From Kitasatospora sp. MMS16-BH015 (GTDB lineage Bacteria; Actinomycetota; Actinomycetes; Streptomycetales; Streptomycetaceae): 64,000 nucleotides of DNA. How positions within the stretch are numbered: position 1 is the stretch's first letter; each line of letters begins with the position of its first letter. Made by a program: the position numbers and the translations under genes. Below are positions 50,391-58,311 of this stretch, in pieces. The notes under the pieces were generated by a model. That model was not told the DNA's origin. It saw only the letters and a list, made by a program, of their open reading frames with translations, and did no database searches. The stretch covers positions 682,001-746,000 of the forward strand of contig NZ_CP025394.1 in the NCBI RefSeq assembly GCF_002943525.1. The letters are read 5' to 3'.

Positions 50391-51516
50391 TCACGGCGAG
50401 CAGGCCGGGGCGCCCGGCCTCCTCGAACCGCCGCCGCTGCCGGACGGCGCCGTTGCCCGCCAGCAGCAGCCGGTCCAGCAGCGGGGTGACGGTACGGGCG
50501 TCGCCGAACTCCTCGAGGACGGGGCGCAGGTACGCCGACAGCTCGCGCACCAACACGGCGGCCGGCCGGGCCAGCCCGCTGACCGGGTCGTGCAGCAGGT
50601 CGGCAAGGCCGTGGCGAGCCGCGTGCCACTGGGCCGCCTGCAGGCTCTCGGGCGTCCGGTCCGGAGCGGCGGTGCCGGCCGCGTGCTCCCGGAGCAGGGT
50701 GACCACCAGCGCCCGGGTCAGCCCTGCCAGCAGCACGGCCTCGTCGGCGCGCAACTGCACGTCCATGCACCGGACTTCGATGGTCGGGAAGCGCGCGGAG
50801 AGCCGGGCCTGCCAGTACACCTGGCCCCGGTCGCGGATCAGCTGCGCCTCCAGGAGGTGCTCGATCCGGCGGTCGTAGTCGGCGGCGTCGGCGAACTGCG
50901 GCGGGATCCCGCTGACCGGCCAGCGGCCGAACACCACCGTGCGCCAGCTCGCGTATCCGGTGTCACTGCCGTACCAGAGCGGGGAGTTGGCGGAGAGCGC
51001 GGTGAGCACCGGCAGCCAGCCGCGCAGCCGGTCGAGCACCGCGACCCCCGCCTCGGGATCGGGCACCGCGACGTGCACGTGCATGCCGTTGATCAGCGCC
51101 TCGTCGGCCAGCCGGGTGACCCGGCGGCTGATCGAGTGGTAGCGCGGTGCCGCGGTGATCGCCGGCGGCACCTCGCCCGCGAACGGCGCCGTGCCGCAGG
51201 CGGCCAGCCGGCAGCCGCTCTCCGCCGCGGCGGCGGCCAGCACGTGGCGCAGCCGCAGCAGGTGGCCGCCCACCTCGGCGAGCTCCGAGCAGACCGGGGT
51301 GGCGATCTCCACCTGGGCCTGCAGCAGTTCGTGCTGGAGCTCCGCATGGTCCACGGCGGGGTGCAGGCCCGCCCGCCTGCGCACTTCGTCCACCCGGGGG
51401 ACCGGGAGCCCCGTGCCCGGGTCGAGCAGCAGGTACTCCTCCTCCACTCCGAGGGTGGGGCGGCCATGGTCGGTCGGTACGGGTCCGCCGGTCGGTGCTT
51501 CGTTTCGAGGTGCCAT
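50365..51516 (-). CDS. Carboxylate-amine ligase, YbdK/GCS2-like
   Basis: The 383-residue protein matches the GCS2 superfamily: LGVEEEYLLLDPGTGLPVPR at the N-terminus, ALINGMHVHVAVPDPEAG near residue 150, SANSPLWYGSDTGYASWRTVVFGRWP near 185 and VEVRCMDVQ-type metal residues (TIEVRCMDVQLRADE). The family makes gamma-glutamyl-type amide bonds; YbdK has weak glutamate-cysteine ligase activity. Actinomycetes use mycothiol rather than glutathione, so another acceptor is likely. The start is ATG 51516. Confidence 0.88.
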   Translation of the reverse strand: MAPRNEAPTGGPVPTDHGRPTLGVEEEYLLLDPGTGLPVPRVDEVRRRAGLHPAVDHAELQHELLQAQVEIATPVCSELAEVGGHLLRLRHVLAAAAAESGCRLAACGTAPFAGEVPPAITAAPRYHSISRRVTRLADEALINGMHVHVAVPDPEAGVAVLDRLRGWLPVLTALSANSPLWYGSDTGYASWRTVVFGRWPVSGIPPQFADAADYDRRIEHLLEAQLIRDRGQVYWQARLSARFPTIEVRCMDVQLRADEAVLLAGLTRALVVTLLREHAAGTAAPDRTPESLQAAQWHAARHGLADLLHDPVSGLARPAAVLVRELSAYLRPVLEEFGDARTVTPLLDRLLLAGNGAVRQRRRFEEAGRPGLLAVITDETAAD

Positions 51517-51577
51517 GGCTCCCGGCTACCCGGTCGCGCCCGGCGGACACCCGGCCGCCCCACCCTGGGGTGGAGCG

Positions 51578-51958
51578 TCAGTGGGTGAAGCGGTGGCGCC
51601 AGGACGGCCGCTTGTGCCGCGGCAGGTCGTCCACCGGCGGCGCGGCCGGTCGGCCGGTCGGGACGGCCGCGCTGCCGGCACCGGTCTGTTCCGGGGCGCC
51701 GTTGCGTGCGGCCAGCCGGGCCGCCTGCAGTTCGACGTTCCGGCGACGCGCCCGGGCTCCGCCGGTGAAGGCCAGCAGGCAGCCGAAGGCGAAGACCAGG
51801 GCGAGGCCGGCCAGGAAGACGGCCAGGCTGTTCATGGTGGCGATGTCGTTGCCGAGCACGGTGACGGTGTAGTCCGGCCCGCCGCCCAGGTTGTCGGCGA
51901 TGGCCAGGCCCGTGAAGGCCCCGGCCGCGCCCAGCAGGATCAGTCCGAGCAACAGCAT
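51578..51958 (-). CDS. Two-helix membrane protein (LapA/DUF1049-like)
   Basis: The 126-residue protein has two hydrophobic helices: LLGLILLGAAGAFTGLAIADN and NSLAVFLAGLALVFAFGCLLAF, separated by a short loop with VTVLGNDIAT, followed by a basic cytoplasmic tail (GGARARRRNVELQAARL), as in LapA-type proteins. GGAAGGGG lies 9 bases before ATG 51958. A four-unit 17-bp repeat lies between it and the DoxX gene and may act in its promoter. Confidence 0.72.
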   Translation of the reverse strand: MLLLGLILLGAAGAFTGLAIADNLGGGPDYTVTVLGNDIATMNSLAVFLAGLALVFAFGCLLAFTGGARARRRNVELQAARLAARNGAPEQTGAGSAAVPTGRPAAPPVDDLPRHKRPSWRHRFTH

Positions 51959-51985
51959 GTCGATGGACCCCTTCCGCGTGGATGC

Positions 51986-52053
51986 GTTCCAAGCAGCACT
52001 CTGTTCCGAGCAGCGCTGAGTTCCGAGCAGCACTGTGTTCCAAGCAGCGCTGC
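51986..52053. repeat. Four tandem 17-bp units upstream of the LapA-like gene
   Basis: Units at 51986, 52003, 52020 and 52037 share the core GTTCC(A/G)AGCAGC(A/G)CT. The 17-bp period places them about 1.6 helical turns apart. They sit 28 bases before the start codon of the minus-strand LapA-like gene, in what should be the promoter or leader. The variation (A/G at two places) is ordered, not random. Confidence 0.85.
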
Positions 52054-52104
52054 GTCTACCCCGGACCGCCCCGCTCATGCCCGCCCCGGCCGGGGCGGCG
52101 GCGC

Positions 52105-52554
52105 TCAGGCGGAGTGCTGGAGGCGGTGGTGCCGGGCCCGCCAGGCCAGGGACGGCCCGCTGCCCGTGTCGGCCGCCGCGATCAGCAGACCGCCGAGCAT
52201 CGAGAGGTTCTTGAGGAAGTGGATCCGCTGCTGGGCGCGCTCCTGCTCGTCCTCGGCCTCCCAGAAGCGGTGCCCCGCCCAGGTGACCGGCACCAGGGTG
52301 GCGGCCAGGGCGGCTGCGGCCGGGCGCGCGAAGTGCCCGGTGGCGAGCAGGCAGGCGGCGGCCACCTGGACCCCGCCGTTGAGCCGGATCGCCGTCCGGG
52401 TGTCCCGTGGGACGCCCGGCAGTCGGTCGGCGAGACCGCGGACCACCGGTGCGGCGGCCGGCTCCAGCCGTTCGGGGCCGGCCAGCGCACTGGCACCGCC
52501 GTGCAGGAACATCGAGGCCAACATGGGCCGCGCGAGAGTTCTCATGATGGACAT
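52105..52554 (-). CDS. DoxX-family membrane protein
   Basis: The 149-residue protein resembles DoxX: ARPMLASMFLHGGASALAGPE at the start, VQVAAACLLATGHFARPAAAALAATLVPVT in the middle and QQRIHFLKNLSMLGGLLIAAADT near the end, giving four membrane helices. DoxX proteins are linked to respiratory or redox stress functions; an enzymatic role is not established. The start is ATG 52554. It is 51 bases upstream of the repeat region. Confidence 0.82.
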   Translation of the reverse strand: MSIMRTLARPMLASMFLHGGASALAGPERLEPAAAPVVRGLADRLPGVPRDTRTAIRLNGGVQVAAACLLATGHFARPAAAALAATLVPVTWAGHRFWEAEDEQERAQQRIHFLKNLSMLGGLLIAAADTGSGPSLAWRARHHRLQHSA

Positions 52555-52623
52555 GCCTCGCGTATCACCGGCCCGACGCAGGTCAACCCTCCCGAGGCCA
52601 CCGAGCCCCCGGCCCGAGCCCGC

Positions 52624-52920
52624 TCAGGCCGAGAGCCGCTCCGGGCCCTCGTCCTCCTCCGCCGAGAACCGGTCGGAGCCCGCTGCGCTGGCCCGCGCCA
52701 GTTCCTCCAGCGAGGCGCCGAGCGCCGCCGCCAGGGCCGCGACCGTGAAGAAGGAAGGGGTGGGCGCCCGGCCGGTCTCGATCTTGCGCAGGGTCTCCGG
52801 GGAGAGCCCGGCCGCCGCGGCCACCTCCACCATGCTGCGGTGGCCCCGGGCGGCGCGGAGCAGGGCCCCGAGGCGCTCGCCCCGGCGCCGCTCGGCGGGC
52901 GACAGTGGAATTCTGACCAT
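52624..52920 (-). CDS. XRE-family helix-turn-helix regulator
   Basis: The 98-residue protein is a single HTH_3 domain: LGALLRAARGHRSMVEVAAAAGLSPETLRKIETGRAPTPSFFTVAALAAALGASLEELA, with an acidic C-terminal tail. It starts 9 bases after the methionine aminopeptidase stop on the same strand, so both are in one operon. It is a strong candidate to bind the triple ACCGGT operator in front of that operon and regulate it. Confidence 0.88.
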   Translation of the reverse strand: MVRIPLSPAERRRGERLGALLRAARGHRSMVEVAAAAGLSPETLRKIETGRAPTPSFFTVAALAAALGASLEELARASAAGSDRFSAEEDEGPERLSA

Positions 52921-52929
52921 GGCCGGATC

Positions 52930-53745
52930 CTAGAGGAGTGCGCCCGAACTGCCCTTGCCGTCCTGGGATTCCGTCCCGCCCGGGCGGCGGGTGAGCACCA
53001 GCGGGCCCTCCTCCGTGATGGCCACGGTGTGCTCGGAGTGGGCGGTGCGGGAGCCGTCGGCCGAGCGGATCGTCCAGCCGTCCGGGTCGTAGGTGATCTT
53101 GTCGGTGGTCCTGCAGAACCAGGGCTCGATCGCGAGGGTCAGGCCGGGGCGCAGCTTCAGCCCGCGGCCCGGGCGGCCGTCGTTGGGCACGTGCGGCTCC
53201 TCGTGCATGGTCCGGCCGAGGCCGTGCCCGCCGAACTGGAGGTTGACCGGGTACCCGTGCTCGGCGGCGACGGCGCCGATGGCCGCCGAGATGTCACCCA
53301 GCCGGTTGCCGGGCCGGGCGACCGCGATGGCGGCCTCCAGCGCGAGCTCGGTGGCCCGGACCAACCGCAGGTCCTCCTCGGCCGGGGTGCCGACCACCAC
53401 CGAGTACGCGGAGTCCGCCACCCAGCCGTCGATGCCCACCGCGATGTCCATGCTCAGCAGGTCGCCGTCGCGCAGCTTGTACTTGTGCGGCAGCCCGTGC
53501 AGCACGGCGTCGTTGACCGAGAGGCAGATCACGTTCCGGAACGGGCCCTTGCCGAAGGAGGGCGCGTAGTCCCAGTAGCAGGACTCGGCCCCGCGCTCCT
53601 TGATCAGGCGCCGCGCGTGGTGCTCCAGGTCCATCAGGTCGACCCCGACCTTCGCCAGCTCACCCAGCTCTGCGAGCAACCCGCCGATGAACCGGCCGGT
53701 GACGTGCATCCGCTCGATCTGGCCGGGGGACTTGATCTCGATCAC
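52930..53745 (-). CDS. map: Methionine aminopeptidase type I
   Basis: The 271-residue protein has the metal-binding set of MetAP-I: HGLPHKYKLRDGDLLSMDIAVGIDGWVADSAYSV (two Asp), FGGHGLGRTMHEEPHVPN (His), LAIEPWF (Glu) and HSEHTVAITEEGPLVL (final Glu). It removes the initiator Met. Additional map copies are common in actinomycetes; this one, followed by an XRE regulator and preceded by a triple operator, looks conditionally expressed rather than the housekeeping gene. GTG 53745 has AGGGTCG before it. Confidence 0.93.
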   Translation of the reverse strand: MIEIKSPGQIERMHVTGRFIGGLLAELGELAKVGVDLMDLEHHARRLIKERGAESCYWDYAPSFGKGPFRNVICLSVNDAVLHGLPHKYKLRDGDLLSMDIAVGIDGWVADSAYSVVVGTPAEEDLRLVRATELALEAAIAVARPGNRLGDISAAIGAVAAEHGYPVNLQFGGHGLGRTMHEEPHVPNDGRPGRGLKLRPGLTLAIEPWFCRTTDKITYDPDGWTIRSADGSRTAHSEHTVAITEEGPLVLTRRPGGTESQDGKGSSGALL

Positions 53746-53776
53746 TGACGACCCTCTGCATTCCGTCTGGACATCG

Positions 53777-53810
53777 ACCGGTCAAACTATACCGGTATAG
53801 CTATACCGGT
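53777..53810. promoter_or_regulatory. Triple ACCGGT operator upstream of map-xre
   Basis: ACCGGT occurs at 53777, 53791 and 53805, each starting exactly 14 bases after the previous. The central copy is the core of the perfect 14-bp palindrome CTATACCGGTATAG (53787-53800), and the third is preceded by the same CTAT. A TATAGT box on the minus strand overlaps the array, so binding would affect the map-xre promoter. The XRE gene of the same operon is the obvious candidate binder. Confidence 0.8.
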
Positions 53811-53955
53811 CGACATCCCCGCCCCTCGGGCGCCACCCGGCGCCACCTGCACCGCCGGGATACCCAATTGACGCGCCATCACCACACCCACCGGCACCAC
53901 GGCCACCCCGCAGTTGCTATCGTGCGGGTACCGCTGGGGTGGAGGGGGTGGCACA

Positions 53956-54810
53956 GTGGCCCGCGTGGTCTGCGTGCACGGGATCGGTCAGCAGCACGGG
54001 GGTGAGCACGCCCTGCACGGCGCGTGGCACCCGGCCCTGGCCGACGGGCTGAGCCGGCACGGGGCGCCGCCGCTGCGGCCCGAGGACCTGCGCTGCGTCT
54101 TCTACGGCGACCTGTTCCGCCCGCCCGGCCGGGTGCTGGCGGCCCAGGACCCGCCCTGGGACGCCACCGATCTCGACCCGTACGAGGCCGAACTCCTGCG
54201 CGAGCTCTGGGCGGAGGCCGCCCGCACCGACCCGGCCGTGGCCCCGCCGGACGCCCGCACCCTGGCCCGGGCGCCGCGCTCGGTGCAGCACGCACTGGAC
54301 GCGCTCAGCCGCTCCCGGTTCTTCAGCGGGCTGGCCACCCGGGCACTGATCGCCGACCTCAAGCAGGTGCGGGCCTACCTCTGCGACCCGCAGGTGCGGC
54401 CGCTGGTGCAGCACCGGGTGGCCGAGGCCGTCACCCCGGACACCCGGGTGGTGATCGGCCACTCGCTGGGCAGCGTGGTGGCGTACGAGGCGCTCTGCTC
54501 CCACCCCGAGTGGCCGGTCCGCTCCCTACTCACCCTCGGCTCGCCGCTCGGCATCCGCCACCTGGTCTTCGAACGACTGCGCGCGACGGGCGAGTTCAAG
54601 CCCGGTGACTGGCCGGGCGGGATCTCCCGGTGGACCAACCTGGCCGACGAGGGCGACGTGGTGGCCCTGGTGAAGGACCTCCGGCCGCTCTTCGGCCCCC
54701 GGGTCGAGGGCCACCTGGTGCACAACGGTGCCCGGGCCCACGACGCGACCAGGTACCTGAACACCGCCGAGGCCGGCCGGGCCGTCGCCGCCGGGTTCGC
54801 ACTGGAGTGA
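53956..54810 (+). CDS. Alpha/beta hydrolase coupled to a caspase-like gene
   Basis: The 284-residue protein has an oxyanion-type start VVCVHGIGQQHGGEHALHG, a nucleophile elbow VVIGHSLGSVVAYEAL near residue 170, LLTLGSPLGIRHLVF, and an Asp and His in NLADEGDVVALV and LVHNGARAHDATRYL. No signal peptide. GTG 53956 has GGAGGGGG upstream. Its stop overlaps the GTG of the next frame (GTGA), so the partner was translated with it. Similar hydrolases occur beside caspase-like peptidases in actinomycete conflict modules; this link is inferred from the neighbouring frame. Confidence 0.8.
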   Translation: MARVVCVHGIGQQHGGEHALHGAWHPALADGLSRHGAPPLRPEDLRCVFYGDLFRPPGRVLAAQDPPWDATDLDPYEAELLRELWAEAARTDPAVAPPDARTLARAPRSVQHALDALSRSRFFSGLATRALIADLKQVRAYLCDPQVRPLVQHRVAEAVTPDTRVVIGHSLGSVVAYEALCSHPEWPVRSLLTLGSPLGIRHLVFERLRATGEFKPGDWPGGISRWTNLADEGDVVALVKDLRPLFGPRVEGHLVHNGARAHDATRYLNTAEAGRAVAAGFALE

Positions 54811-55460
54811 CCCGGCACCTGATCGCCGTCGCGGTCACCCGGGTGGCCGGCCGCCCTGACCTCGACCGGCCCGAACTGGCCGAGGACGTCCAGCGGTTGG
54901 AGCGGCTCTTCGGCGCCGAGCTCGGCTACCGGCGCGCCACGCCGCTGCGCCTGGACCCGAGTCGCGAGCAACTCACCAGGGCCGTCCGCGCCTTCGCCCT
55001 CGCCCCAGAGCGAAGACCGGAGGACCACCTGGTGCTCTACCTGGCCTGCCACGGCCTGGTGCACCCCGGCAGCGGCGAGCACTACCTGCTGCTCGCCGAC
55101 AGCGACGAGGACGATCTGCGCGGTACCGCCTTGCGCACCGGCGAGCTGGCACAGCAGTTGCAGCCGGTCTGCGGCAGCGGCGTCCGGGAGCTGCCGGCCG
55201 CCGACTGGCCCACGGCCGGCCCGGCCCGGCCTGGTCGCACTCAGCCGATACGGCGTCCTGGAGCACTGGGATCTCGATGCCGCCCCGGGCCCGGCCACAC
55301 CCCTGTGGCGGGCCGCCTGGCACAGCACGGACCGACGCACTCGACTCGCCCGGGGCCCTGACGCAGGCGGCGGTCCCGATCTCCTGCGGTCCCGCAAGGT
55401 GACGGATGACGAACTCTCCCTGCCCGAACCCGTCCCGGGGCCGGTCGAACCTCTCAAGTA
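54807..55460 (+). pseudogene. Truncated caspase-like peptidase fused to a propeller-like tail
   Basis: From GTG 54807 the frame reads a caspase-type N-terminus: LIAVAVTRVAGRPDL, LTRAVRAFALAPERRPEDHLVLYLACHGLVHP (catalytic His in ACHG) and HYLLLADSDEDD. The segment expected to hold the catalytic Cys (DTCYSG-like) is missing; after GELAQQL the sequence turns low-complexity. In another frame from 55231 it resembles the end of a WD-type protein (LVALSRYGVLEHWDLDAA), continuing to LEPLKYILR-like residues near 55460. I read this as a larger caspase fusion gene that lost its middle and its frame. The upstream hydrolase is intact. Confidence 0.65.
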
Positions 55461-55465
55461 CATCC

Positions 55466-56350
55466 TCAGGCCGCCGGCCGCGCCAGCAGCACCCGCCCGC
55501 TCAGCCCGGCCAGCAGCAGCCCCACCACCATCGCCTCCAGCGCGAGCGCGGGGCCGCTGCCCCACTGCACGTTCGACGCCCGCCCGGCCAGCAGCACGCC
55601 GACGGCGACCGCCACCCCCGGGAGGGCGACCAGGGCGGCCCGGAGCCGGCCGAGGTCGTCCTCGACCAGTGAGCCGAGCACGCCCACCCCGAGGGCGAGG
55701 GCCCAGACGCCGAGCGCCTGGGCGTCGGGCCGGCTGACGGCCCAGGGCACGAAGCCGCCCCAGAAGCCGGGCAGCACCAGCAGGCCCAGACCGATGCCGG
55801 TCCAGGCGGAGCCGAGCACGGCCAGCGCGGGCCGGCTCCAGACCGGCAGCGGGGCGGCCGTCGCCAGGTAGGGGCGGGCCGGGCGGCGGTACTGCAGGGC
55901 CAGGCAGAGCAGCGCGACCAGCGCGAGCAGGCAGGTGACCGCGACCCAGCCCAGGCTGAACAGCACCACCACGATGTTGCCGCCCTTGGCCACGTGCAGC
56001 GCACCCGCGTTGACCACGGTGACCGCGAACTGGCCGACCAGCACCACCGCGGTGGGCAGCACCAGCGCGCGGGCCTCCTCCCAGCAGCGGGCCCGGCCGA
56101 CCAGGAAGAGCCCGGGGGCCACCCCGACCATCGCCGCCCCGATCACGCCCGGCCCGAGCGGCCCGGCCGAGTGCCAGGGCCCGAACGCGTGCCCGGCCAG
56201 CCCGGCCCCGGCCATCGCCGCTCCGGTGAGGATGCTGATCACCGCCACCACGGCGGCCAACAACGGCACCGCGGGCGCGAGTTCGCGCCCGCCCGGCGCA
56301 GCCGTCCCCTGTGCGGCTGCGCCCGCCCCCGCCGTACCGTCCGTACTCAT
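55466..56350 (-). CDS. Polytopic membrane protein, function unknown
   Basis: The 294-residue protein has about eight hydrophobic helices, including VPLLAAVVAVISILTGAAMAG, GPGVIGAAMVGVAPGLFLVG, ALVLPTAVVLVGQFAVTVV and LEAMVVGLLLAGLSGRVLL. I recognise no family. ATG 56350 is preceded at some distance by GAAGGG. It lies 84 bases after the next membrane gene on the same strand and may share its transcript. Confidence 0.7.
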   Translation of the reverse strand: MSTDGTAGAGAAAQGTAAPGGRELAPAVPLLAAVVAVISILTGAAMAGAGLAGHAFGPWHSAGPLGPGVIGAAMVGVAPGLFLVGRARCWEEARALVLPTAVVLVGQFAVTVVNAGALHVAKGGNIVVVLFSLGWVAVTCLLALVALLCLALQYRRPARPYLATAAPLPVWSRPALAVLGSAWTGIGLGLLVLPGFWGGFVPWAVSRPDAQALGVWALALGVGVLGSLVEDDLGRLRAALVALPGVAVAVGVLLAGRASNVQWGSGPALALEAMVVGLLLAGLSGRVLLARPAA

Positions 56351-56433
56351 ACCCACACTGCCCTTCGCCGAAAAGACCCGAGCCTCGCCTCGAAGCCCCG
56401 GGCCTGCCCACGGAGGCCCGGGCCCGACCGCCG

Positions 56434-57615
56434 TCAGGCGGCCGGCACCACCGCGCTCCCCGCCAGTGTCACCGTCTCGGCGGCGGGCCGCCGCCGGACC
56501 ACCTCCCGCGCGTACATCAGCCGCACCGCGACCACCGCCGTGGCGAAGAACGCGAGCATCCCGCAGCCGATCCCGACCCCGGCGGTCAGGGCCGTCAACT
56601 CATCGACGCCCAGAGCGTGTTGGAAGACCAGCGCCGCCCCGGCGGAGAACACCGGCGCCAAGCCCATCGCCGTCAGGTGCACGCCCCACTCCTCACGCGC
56701 CCAGGCCCGGCCCTCCCGGCCGGCCACCGCCCGGCGCCACACCATCACCAGCGCGCAGGCCACGTAGGGCACCACGTACCCGAGGAACTGCTGGCGCCCC
56801 TCCGCACCCGAGCCGACCAACTCCACGCCCAGCCACGCGATCCCGGCCACCCCGGCGAGCTGCGCCCCCACCACCACCGGCACCGGCGCCCAACTGCCCT
56901 CCGCACCGGGCACCTTGGCCCGCCGGTCGAGCGCTCGGGAGCCGAGCAGGGCGCCGAAGGCGACCAGTGAGCCGAGGTGGGTGAGGGCGATCCGGTTGAT
57001 CGCCGTCATCGACTGGCCGGGGAAGAACCAGGGCAGCACCATCCACTCGATCCGCAGCAGCGGAGCGGTCATCAGGTAGCCGTAGCAGAGCAGCATCCAC
57101 CGCTGGTGCGCGGCGGGCAGCCGCCCGATCGCGGCCAGCACGCCCAGGAGGGTGCTCAGCACGGTGCCGACCAGGATGGTGGCGAGCACGATCCAGAACG
57201 CCTCCCCGCCGAAGGCGTCCTTCGGAGCGGTGCGGGCCAGGTAGACGGCGGCCCCGCCCATCGAGACCAGCACGGTGAGGGCGTAGACCACGCCGAGGGC
57301 GCGGTGCAGCCGCAGCCGACGGCGGACTGCGGTGAACAGCTGGGCCGGGCCCAGCAGCATCAGCAGGCCGCCGAGCACGGTGTGCACCACCAGCGCGGCC
57401 AGGCTGTGCGCGTACGGGCCGGTACGGGTGGCCAGCGCGTCGGCCATGTACCGCGCCGAGACGGCCCGGGCGAGCAGCCACTGGCCGATCGCGGGCGCCT
57501 GCGGGTCGGCGTACGGCCAGATGTCGGTCATCGCGATCGGCGCGTAGCCCACACAGACGGCGGTGATCGTGACGGCGGCGATCCGCGTCCATCGGGCTCG
57601 ACTGGGACGGTTCAC
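56434..57615 (-). CDS. DUF2306-type membrane protein
   Basis: The 393-residue protein has about eleven predicted membrane helices. The N-terminal part contains HSLAALVVHTVLGGLLMLLGPAQLFTAVRRRLRLHRALGVVYAL, the DUF2306 signature region with conserved His; the second half includes QRWMLLCYGYLMTAPLLRIEWMVLP. The function of DUF2306 proteins is unknown. The start is ATG 57615. A 23-base palindrome lies 26 bases upstream, and the next gene upstream encodes a PadR regulator on the same strand, so control by that regulator is likely. Confidence 0.78.
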   Translation of the reverse strand: MNRPSRARWTRIAAVTITAVCVGYAPIAMTDIWPYADPQAPAIGQWLLARAVSARYMADALATRTGPYAHSLAALVVHTVLGGLLMLLGPAQLFTAVRRRLRLHRALGVVYALTVLVSMGGAAVYLARTAPKDAFGGEAFWIVLATILVGTVLSTLLGVLAAIGRLPAAHQRWMLLCYGYLMTAPLLRIEWMVLPWFFPGQSMTAINRIALTHLGSLVAFGALLGSRALDRRAKVPGAEGSWAPVPVVVGAQLAGVAGIAWLGVELVGSGAEGRQQFLGYVVPYVACALVMVWRRAVAGREGRAWAREEWGVHLTAMGLAPVFSAGAALVFQHALGVDELTALTAGVGIGCGMLAFFATAVVAVRLMYAREVVRRRPAAETVTLAGSAVVPAA

Positions 57616-57640
57616 GGCGGCTCCTCTCGGCCTGCCACGA

Positions 57641-57663
57641 CGATAGTCCTTTCTGGACTATCG
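57641..57663. promoter_or_regulatory. Palindrome CGATAGTCC-N5-GGACTATCG
   Basis: Exact 9-bp arms CGATAGTCC (57641-57649) and GGACTATCG (57655-57663) with a TTTCT spacer, 26 bases upstream of the DUF2306 start. The spacing suits a dimeric winged-helix regulator such as the PadR protein encoded at 57748-58263. Confidence 0.75.
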
Positions 57664-57747
57664 GGACGGTAGTGTCCGACTGTCGAGGTGGTCAAGACCC
57701 TTGCGCCGACGCACTTTCCACCGCCGGCAGTGCCACTGTGCCGGGGC

Positions 57748-58263
57748 TCACCCCTCGCGGCTCTCCACCCACTGCCAGAACTCGACCATCATCCGCTCGT
57801 ACCGGATGCCGAACTCCAGCGCCTCGCGCTGCCCCCGGCTCAGCAGCTCGCCGACGCTCTCGGCCAGGCCCTCGTACTCGTCCAGGGTGTGCCGGTGCTC
57901 GCGGACCTGGGTCGGCGCGAGCACCCGCGGGCTGCCGCCGAACCAGAGTTTGAGCACGCTCCGCTCGCGCGCCTCCACCGGCGCGAACTCCGGGTCGGCC
58001 AGCCACTCCCGCAGCGCGGCCCGGCCGGCCTCGGTCAGCCGCAGCCGCCGGCGGTTCCGGCCGCCCTCCTGCCGCACCTCGGAGAGCAGCCCGGCCTCCA
58101 CCAGCCGGTCGCACTGCGCGTACACCTGCGCGTGCGGCATCGACCAGAACGGCGCCACCGTGCGCGCGGCCTCCACCTTCACGTCGTACGGGCTGGCCTC
58201 GCCCAACTGCTCGATGAAGCCGAGCACGAGGTACGAGGGCGTGGTCAAGCGGGTGTCAGCCAT
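57748..58263 (-). CDS. PadR-family transcriptional regulator
   Basis: The 171-residue protein has the PadR winged helix: YLVLGFIEQLGEASPYDVKVEA, FWSMPHAQVYAQCDRLVEAGLLSEVRQEGGRNRRRLRLTEAGRAALREW, then the Vir-like helical dimerisation region. Its GGRNRRR wing is basic. ATG 58263 follows TACGGT by 6 bases (leaderless). The 23-base palindrome between it and the DUF2306 gene is the likely target. Confidence 0.9.
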   Translation of the reverse strand: MADTRLTTPSYLVLGFIEQLGEASPYDVKVEAARTVAPFWSMPHAQVYAQCDRLVEAGLLSEVRQEGGRNRRRLRLTEAGRAALREWLADPEFAPVEARERSVLKLWFGGSPRVLAPTQVREHRHTLDEYEGLAESVGELLSRGQREALEFGIRYERMMVEFWQWVESREG

Positions 58264-58269
58264 GCCCCG

Positions 58270-58275
58270 ACCGTA
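58270..58275 (-). promoter_or_regulatory. -10 box (TACGGT), leaderless PadR transcript
   Basis: TACGGT on the minus strand, 6 bases before ATG 58263. Confidence 0.5.
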
Positions 58276-58311
58276 CCGTGCAGGCCCGGGCCGTACCGCG
58301 CGCCCGCCGGC

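Noticed and set aside
51986-52053. CRISPR array
   Set aside because: Units are adjacent with no unique spacers, and no cas genes are present.
55399-55737. Plus-strand gene starting at GTG 55399
   Set aside because: Its first part is the tail of the broken caspase locus and the rest is antisense to the membrane protein gene.
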